Assembly (NCBI GenBank): GCA_020216655.1
Contig: JAIWNU010000174.1
Location: 1-9,658, forward strand
Reading direction: 5' to 3'
Source: Treponema sp.
GTDB lineage: Bacteria > Spirochaetota > Spirochaetia > Treponematales > Breznakiellaceae
DNA length: 9,658 bases
Under the pieces are notes generated by a model that did not search any database, was not told where the DNA came from, and saw nothing but the letters and a program-made list of their open reading frames with translations. Of the stretch, positions 5,619-9,658 are shown one piece after another. The position numbers were made by a program, and so were the translations under genes. Within the stretch, counting starts at the first letter, position 1; each line of letters starts with the position of its first letter.

Positions 5619-7415
5619 TTAGTGATCGTCACTGGCAACCACGGTAAATTGTCCTTTTTCTTTCCAGTCACTGATAAGCCGATACAGGGCGGCCGCTGAC
5701 ATTTTGGAGCTCACCGCTTCTTCATCTTGCAGCGTAATCGCCGAGGCAGCACAGCCAGATTCAATCCTGTAGCTTGGATCTCCTGACCAGTTGCTTAGAA
5801 GGCCCGTCCGAACCATCGCCGCCAGGTATGAATCCCCGGCACCGGTAGCACTTTTCATGGGAATAATCGGGGGCTTTCCCCAGATTACACGGTCCTTAGT
5901 CACAAGAAAAACGCCATCAACGCCGACACTTACATGGAGTTCCCGGCAGCCCTTTTCTAAAATAAAAAGAGCGGCCAGTAAAAGCTTTTTGAGCCCATCC
6001 GGATCTAAGGTCTTAAAACCTCTAGAAAAAGCATGTTCTAGGAAGTTTTGGTGTGCTGAATGTAAATGAGATGCAAAACTACAGCCCAGGGTCTCCGCCA
6101 TAACCAAGAGTTCATCCGCATTAGGTTTTAGACCATAAAAGCGGCCGATGAGGTACCCATTCTGGTACGCGGCAAATCGCTGAGCCTTGGCAGTAGAAAC
6201 AGGATCAAACCAGGCGGGGACATGCGGCAGGGCGGCAAGCAAAGCATCGATGGTTTCGGGTAACAGGTTCCCGTCAGCGATAAGGGTAGAAAAAAGAGAC
6301 ATCTCCGGACCGGAGGCTGGCGAGAGCTTTTCAAGACAGGCGATGATAGCTTCGGGATTAAGAAGAGAAATGCTATCCATTGATGAAAGGGCAAGCCGCA
6401 TGTCCCCTGAGTCGTCCAGTATGGATACATAACAGGAAGGACTGTCGCTTTCGGCATGGAGCGCTCCATCAAGATGTACTCCCGTCTCTTTTGTCTCTTC
6501 AAACAGCATCCGTGAGAGGGGGTCTTTGCCAAACACTCCGATAAACTGGACCGGTATGTTAAGGCGTGCCAGGTTTTCCGCCATGTTTCGGCCCGCGCCG
6601 CCCCGGGAGAAACGAACGCTGCCCGGATTGGAATCGCGGTCCCGGAGCGGGCCATAGGGCCTGCCTTCTATATCCACATTGGCGCCCCCGGCAACCAAAA
6701 CGGGATGGGGTTTTGTAAAAAAGTGCAGTTTTTCCCCCTGAATAAAATGGAGACCGCTATGAAGGGCCAGGACTTCGAGACTTTGATCTGAATAAAAAGA
6801 CACATGGGTGGGATCTTCCTTGTACCACCAGGGGGCAAAAAAGTCCTTGAGAGAACCAACTTCGCCAGCAAAAACTTCGCGGGGAATCTTGTGAGTATGG
6901 ATAATGAGAAGACCGCCGCATTTGAGGTAGCGTGCCATGGCACTAAAATCTTTTAGGGGATCCTTAAAATGCTCGGCTACCTCGATGCAGAATATTATAT
7001 CGAAACGCTGGTCCTCTGGCGGAAGGGGTAGACCAAAGAGGGGATCATAGGAATAGACGGTACAGCCCCGTTCCCGCAGAAGGTCTGAGGCAAGCGGGTT
7101 GGGCCCGGACCCCCAGTCCAGCACAAGCGGGGCTGTTCCCGTGGCGTCCAGTGTCCCCTCCTGATGATAGGCCTGAGATCTACGGCTGCTATACCAGTAC
7201 TGAAGCCCCTGGTCCAGAATTTCTGACAAGAAACGGACATAACCTGCATTTTCCCGGCTGTTCTCATGGAGGCCGTAACGTTTTTCTTCTTCCTCGCTAC
7301 TTAAATAAGAGGCGGGGTCGGCCCAGACAAAGCCGCATAGACTGCAGCTGTAAAAGGAACGCCGTTTTGTTGAGATTATTTCTGTGCTCGGCCTATCGCA
7401 GAGAGGACAGTTCAT
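5619..7415 (-). CDS. psuK: Zinc-ribbon SAM methyltransferase fused to PfkB-family pseudouridine kinase (PsuK-like)
   Basis: One uninterrupted 598-residue frame holds two enzymes. Residues 1-30 carry CPLC and CSLC (Cys3/6/24/27), a probable zinc ribbon. Residues about 95-235 are a class I SAM methyltransferase: motif I LVLDWGSGPNP (97-107), acidic YDP (123-125), CIEVAEHF (143-150), CGGLLIIHTHK (166-176) and KEDPTHVSFYS (199-209). Residues about 238-598 are a PfkB kinase: VLVAGGANVDIEGRP (239-253), DSNPGSVRFSRGGAGRNMAENLA (261-283), DPVS (404-407), KPNADE (430-435) and TGAGD (524-528) with Asp528 as likely catalytic base. The DSNPG and GGxGRN motifs fit E. coli PsuK best. The kinase phosphorylates pseudouridine for PsuG next door. 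The methyltransferase substrate is unknown. There is no internal ATG or ribosome binding site at the junction (near 6704). ATG 7415 lacks a clear ribosome binding site. About 25-30 extra residues follow KPNADE compared with E. coli PsuK. Confidence 0.9.
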   Translation of the reverse strand: MNCPLCDRPSTEIISTKRRSFYSCSLCGFVWADPASYLSSEEEEKRYGLHENSRENAGYVRFLSEILDQGLQYWYSSRRSQAYHQEGTLDATGTAPLVLDWGSGPNPLASDLLRERGCTVYSYDPLFGLPLPPEDQRFDIIFCIEVAEHFKDPLKDFSAMARYLKCGGLLIIHTHKIPREVFAGEVGSLKDFFAPWWYKEDPTHVSFYSDQSLEVLALHSGLHFIQGEKLHFFTKPHPVLVAGGANVDIEGRPYGPLRDRDSNPGSVRFSRGGAGRNMAENLARLNIPVQFIGVFGKDPLSRMLFEETKETGVHLDGALHAESDSPSCYVSILDDSGDMRLALSSMDSISLLNPEAIIACLEKLSPASGPEMSLFSTLIADGNLLPETIDALLAALPHVPAWFDPVSTAKAQRFAAYQNGYLIGRFYGLKPNADELLVMAETLGCSFASHLHSAHQNFLEHAFSRGFKTLDPDGLKKLLLAALFILEKGCRELHVSVGVDGVFLVTKDRVIWGKPPIIPMKSATGAGDSYLAAMVRTGLLSNWSGDPSYRIESGCAASAITLQDEEAVSSKMSAAALYRLISDWKEKGQFTVVASDDH

Positions 7416-7424
7416 GGGACAACT

Positions 7425-7453
7425 ACTGTAGCGCAGTTTTACCTATCCCGCAA
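7425..7453 (-). promoter_or_regulatory. Candidate promoter of the methyltransferase-kinase/psuG unit
   Basis: On the minus strand TTGCGG (7453-7448) and TACAGT (7430-7425) are separated by exactly 17 bases. Only nine bases lie between this -10 and the ATG at 7415, so the transcript would be nearly leaderless. That agrees with the missing ribosome binding site. Both boxes are imperfect, so this is tentative. Confidence 0.3.
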
Positions 7454-7460
7454 GGGATAG
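7443..7460. repeat. Perfect 7-bp hairpin with a four-base loop in the divergent promoter gap
   Basis: CTATCCC and GGGATAG flank GCAA. On the plus strand this is a GNRA-type tetraloop. The element contains the start of the tandem array and the candidate -35 of the minus-strand promoter. It could be an operator for a dimeric regulator or part of a leader RNA. It lacks a T-run, so it is not a terminator. Confidence 0.5.
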
Positions 7461-7487
7461 CCGCAAGGGATATCCGCTAGGGTTTGC
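7449..7487. repeat. Three tandem 13-bp repeats between divergent genes
   Basis: The units start at 7449 (CGCAAGGGATAGC), 7462 (CGCAAGGGATATC) and 7475 (CGCTAGGGTTTGC). The first two share 11 consecutive bases; the third has diverged. A fourth block at 7488 keeps little beyond its CGC ends. The array lies inside the 106-base gap between the kinase-fusion and RdgB genes, where operators for both would be expected. Confidence 0.65.
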
Positions 7488-7521
7488 CGCTTATTGTCGC
7501 AGGGGGGCATCCTGTTGTAGT

Positions 7522-8112
7522 ATGCCATCCATGACACTTTGGCTTGCTACAAACAACGAACATAAAAAACGAGAATTGGAAGCAATTTTTTCTGATTATA
7601 CCCTCAGAACTCCCGCCTCTGCAGGGCTTGTCTTTGATCCTGAGGAAACGGGCAGCAGCTTTATCGAAAACACCCTGATTAAGGCCCGGGCGCTCTTTGA
7701 CCTCGTACACGAGCCGGTTATTGCCGACGATTCGGGACTGTGCGTGGATGCCCTGGATGGCCGGCCGGGAATTTATTCTGCCCGTTATGGCAGTACGGAT
7801 GGCCAAAAATTAGAAAGCTGGGAACGGAACCAGCTGCTTCTTAAGGAACTAGAAAAGGCTACGGACCGAAAGGCCCGCTTTATCTGTTCTATGGTGGCCC
7901 TGTTCAGCCACGACCGTTTTTATGTGGTGCAGGAAACCCTGGAAGGCGAGATTATCCGTGAAAGCAGGGGAACGGGCGGCTTTGGCTACGACCCCATCCT
8001 CTATCTGCCGGACCGGAGATGCACGGTGGCGGAACTCTCGGAGGAGGAAAAAAACCGTATCAGCCACCGGGGAAAGGCCGGCAGAGCACTGGCTCGATTG
8101 CTTAGTAAGTAA
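7522..8112 (+). CDS. rdgB: XTP/dITP (non-canonical purine NTP) pyrophosphatase, RdgB/HAM1 family
   Basis: This enzyme hydrolyses dITP, XTP and ITP to monophosphates and pyrophosphate, keeping deaminated purines out of nucleic acids; it is cytoplasmic. The 196 residues contain the whole family signature: LATNNEHKKRELEAI (8-22) with the substrate-contacting TNN..K, ENTLIKARA (49-57), ADDSGLCVDAL (68-78), GIYSARYG (83-90), GTGGFGYDPILYLPD (150-164) and ELSEEEKNRISHRGKA (171-186). The length is normal. Start: ATG 7522 is taken, but ATG 7531 (MTLWLATNN) is equally typical of the family. A G-rich stretch at 7501-7507 is too far for a good site to either. Downstream, the stop codon runs into the ribosome binding site of the permease gene, so the plus-strand genes look like one operon. 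Confidence 0.96.
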   Translation: MPSMTLWLATNNEHKKRELEAIFSDYTLRTPASAGLVFDPEETGSSFIENTLIKARALFDLVHEPVIADDSGLCVDALDGRPGIYSARYGSTDGQKLESWERNQLLLKELEKATDRKARFICSMVALFSHDRFYVVQETLEGEIIRESRGTGGFGYDPILYLPDRRCTVAELSEEEKNRISHRGKAGRALARLLSK

Positions 8113-8117
8113 GAGGC
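8111..8117 (+). promoter_or_regulatory. Ribosome binding site of the permease gene overlapping the rdgB stop
   Basis: AAGAGGC begins within the rdgB TAA (8110-8112). GAGG ends 11 bases before ATG 8128, a slightly long spacing. A second in-frame ATG at 8137 is farther away. The overlap suggests coupled translation. Confidence 0.5.
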
Positions 8118-8127
8118 GTTCATCAAT

Positions 8128-9375
8128 ATGGATAAAATGATTCATGCTATTCTTGTGGACTCGGTCATTTTTCTCGCCCTCTTCGGTATAGCCGTGGGGA
8201 GGCTTCCCCGGCTCAGAATGAACCGGGCTACTATCGCCTTTGCGGGGGCTGCCTTTCTTATTGCCCTTGGGGGCATTTCTGCGGAAGAAGCAGCGGCGGC
8301 CATCGATTTAAGTACCCTGATCCTTATTCTTTCCATGATGATTATTACGGCGAACCTTAAGTTTTCTGGCTTTTTTGATATGGCGGGGCTTGCAGTCCTT
8401 CGGGCTGCAGACCGGCCGAGAAAACTCCTAGCCCTGGTGATGGCATCCTCTGCGGTGCTTTCGGCCCTGTTTCTCAACGATACGATCTGCATCATGATGA
8501 CACCCCTCGTGGCGACCCTCTGCGTGAGGGCTAAGCGGGATCCGGTTCCATATCTCATAGCTTTAGCCCTTGCTGCCAACATAGGCTCCGCGGCCACCAT
8601 TATCGGCAACCCCCAAAACATGCTCATTGGAGCTTCGAGCGGCATTCCCTTCGTACGCTTTCTTGCCCGCCTTGTGATTCCCTCCATAGCGGGTCTTGTG
8701 GTGGCCTACATTCTGACAATTGCGGTGTTCAGAAAAGAGTTTTCCACCAACGAGCAAATGACTGCGGCAGATTTGATAAGCGGAGAATCGGCGAATCAGA
8801 ACCTGTATAAGCCGCTCCTGTATAAAAGCCTTGTTGCAATCTTGATTATGATAGTGGCCTTTATACTCAATGCTCCGGTTTATGCGGCCGCTATGGTCGC
8901 TGCAGCCATACTCCTCACGACCCGCCGGATAAAGCCCGAACGGGTCTTCGCCGAACTTGACTGGACCATTATTGCCTTTTTTGGGGGCCTCTTTATCATT
9001 ACTGCCGCGGTTGCCAAAACGGAAGCTTTCGCCTGGTTTGTAGCCAAGGCATTACCCCTGGTGGGCCAAAGCATGGCGGGCCTCTCGGCCTTTACACTGG
9101 TGCTTTCCAATCTGATCTCCAATGTACCGGCAGTCATGCTCATGCGTCCCTTGGCCCAGTATTTTGCGGATACGGAAAAATTTTACCTGGTCCTCGCCAT
9201 GGCCAGCACCTATGCGGGGAATCTCACCTTGCTGGGCTCCGTAGCAAACCTCATAGTTGCCGAGAGCGCAAAAAAGTTCGGCATCCATATCAGTTTTGGA
9301 ACCTACCTTAAGGTAGGCTTGCCCACCACGGTGGTAACCGTTATTCTGGGGACCCTTTACCTCATGTTCACTTAA
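8128..9375 (+). CDS. ArsB/NhaD/SLC13-type inner-membrane permease (CitM-like anion transporter family)
   Basis: This is a very hydrophobic 415-residue protein with roughly 10-12 membrane helices and no signal peptide. It shows the two-fold repeat of the ion-transporter superfamily. The first half has SALFLNDTICIMMTPL (112-127) and NIGSAATIIGNPQNMLIGASSG (151-172). The second half has the matching TLVLSNLISNVPAVMLMRPL (323-342) and YAGNLTLLGSVANLIVAESAKK (362-383). The SNxxSNVP and GNxxNxLI re-entrant motifs are typical of the ArsB/NhaD, CitM and SLC13 groups. A polar loop at about 203-228 separates the halves. The substrate cannot be read from the sequence: arsenite, a dicarboxylate, or sodium/proton exchange are all possible. 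No ars genes are nearby, which weakens an arsenite role. It lies 15 bases after rdgB and 9 bases before the next membrane gene. Confidence 0.88.
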   Translation: MDKMIHAILVDSVIFLALFGIAVGRLPRLRMNRATIAFAGAAFLIALGGISAEEAAAAIDLSTLILILSMMIITANLKFSGFFDMAGLAVLRAADRPRKLLALVMASSAVLSALFLNDTICIMMTPLVATLCVRAKRDPVPYLIALALAANIGSAATIIGNPQNMLIGASSGIPFVRFLARLVIPSIAGLVVAYILTIAVFRKEFSTNEQMTAADLISGESANQNLYKPLLYKSLVAILIMIVAFILNAPVYAAAMVAAAILLTTRRIKPERVFAELDWTIIAFFGGLFIITAAVAKTEAFAWFVAKALPLVGQSMAGLSAFTLVLSNLISNVPAVMLMRPLAQYFADTEKFYLVLAMASTYAGNLTLLGSVANLIVAESAKKFGIHISFGTYLKVGLPTTVVTVILGTLYLMFT

Positions 9376-9378
9376 GGA
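9374..9378 (+). promoter_or_regulatory. Ribosome binding site of the COG2426-type gene overlapping the permease stop
   Basis: AAGGA begins within the permease TAA (9373-9375) and ends six bases before ATG 9385. It supports that start and co-transcription with the permease. Confidence 0.65.
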
Positions 9379-9384
9379 AAACCG

Positions 9385-9658
9385 ATGAACCTGCATACCT
9401 TTTTATGGACCACTTTTTTTGCCTTTCTTCCCATTTCTGAACTCCGAGGCGCTATTCCCTTTGCGCTGTCCCAAGGGATGCCCTGGTATATTGCTTTGCT
9501 ATTCAGTGCAGGTATCAATGCCCTGGTAGCCCCTGTGTGCTGGCTTTTCCTTTCTACATTCCACCGGCTCTTTTACCACTGGAACTGGTATCGGGGTCTC
9601 TTTGATTCCTTTGTAGAACGGGCCAGGGGTAAGGTTCATGAAAAGGTTGAAAAATGGG
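9385..9658 (+). CDS. COG2426/small multidrug export-like membrane protein (3' end beyond window)
   Basis: The 91 visible codons encode an N-terminal hydrophobic helix, then FLPISELRGAIPFALSQGM (14-32), a second helix (about 34-56), an aromatic-rich loop, and FVERARGKVHEKVEKWG at the window edge. The SELRGAIP motif and the RxRxKxxxxVEKWG-like segment are the hallmark of the Sm_multidrug_ex/COG2426 family, whose full proteins are about 150-170 residues. About half is therefore missing. Despite the family name, I know of no firm experimental evidence for drug export, so function stays open. It follows the permease by nine bases. Confidence 0.85.
   Translation, partial: MNLHTFLWTTFFAFLPISELRGAIPFALSQGMPWYIALLFSAGINALVAPVCWLFLSTFHRLFYHWNWYRGLFDSFVERARGKVHEKVEKW

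Noticed and set aside
6128..6655. 175-codon open frame on the minus strand within the kinase part
   Set aside because: It is an out-of-frame reading of the kinase domain. I considered whether it meant a frameshift, but the main frame keeps all PfkB motifs in order, so nothing is broken.
7443..7500. CRISPR array or attachment site
   Set aside because: The units are only 13 bp, directly abutting with no spacers, and there is no integrase, tRNA or cas gene nearby.
8142..8687. 181-codon open frame on the minus strand
   Set aside because: It is the antisense shadow of the permease gene, rich in Arg and Ala because of the codon bias on the other strand, and shows no recognisable domain.
8128..9375. 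Permease as the pseudouridine transporter of the adjacent salvage genes
   Set aside because: Known pseudouridine transporters belong to nucleoside-transporter families; this protein has ArsB/NhaD/SLC13 motifs and is on the opposite transcript with rdgB.

Overview
The window most likely comes from a spirochaete, probably a treponeme-type organism of middling G+C. The main reason is the run FlbB, FliK-like, FlgD, FlgE on the minus strand. FlbB belongs to spirochaete periplasmic flagella, and this order matches the start of the flagellar (fla) operon in spirochaetes. The FlgE fragment also carries Lys165, Cys178 and Asn179, the residues of the self-catalysed lysinoalanine cross-link known from spirochaete hooks. 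No RNA gene, IS element, CRISPR array or prophage part is visible. Coding density is very high and no gap exceeds about 110 bases.

Layout. (1) 1-3455, minus strand: a flagellar operon read from right to left. It holds flbB (GTG start), a fliK-type hook-length gene (probable GTG start behind a strong ribosome binding site), flgD (short form) and flgE (its 3' end lies beyond the left edge). (2) 3456-3559: an intergenic gap with a hairpin plus T-run and a weak promoter-like pair. (3) 3560-7415, minus strand: a compact three-gene unit. It holds a 598-residue fusion of a zinc-ribbon SAM methyltransferase with a PfkB-type pseudouridine kinase, then psuG (pseudouridine-5'-phosphate glycosidase), then a calcineurin-like metallophosphoesterase. 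(4) 7416-7521: a divergent promoter gap with three copies of a 13-bp tandem repeat. (5) 7522-9658, plus strand: an RdgB/HAM1-type XTP/dITP pyrophosphatase, an ArsB/NhaD/SLC13-like permease, and the start of a COG2426-type small membrane protein. These are joined by ribosome binding sites that overlap the preceding stop codons.

How the genes work together. Kinase and glycosidase together would degrade pseudouridine: PsuK makes pseudouridine 5'-phosphate and PsuG splits it to uracil and ribose 5-phosphate. RdgB, transcribed divergently, removes non-canonical nucleoside triphosphates, so both sides of the gap deal with abnormal nucleotides, though a regulatory link is only a guess. The most unusual object is the methyltransferase-kinase fusion. 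Other points worth checking are the 13-bp repeat array between the divergent genes, the signs of leaderless transcripts on both sides of it, and GC-rich hairpins in front of the fliK-type and phosphoesterase genes.
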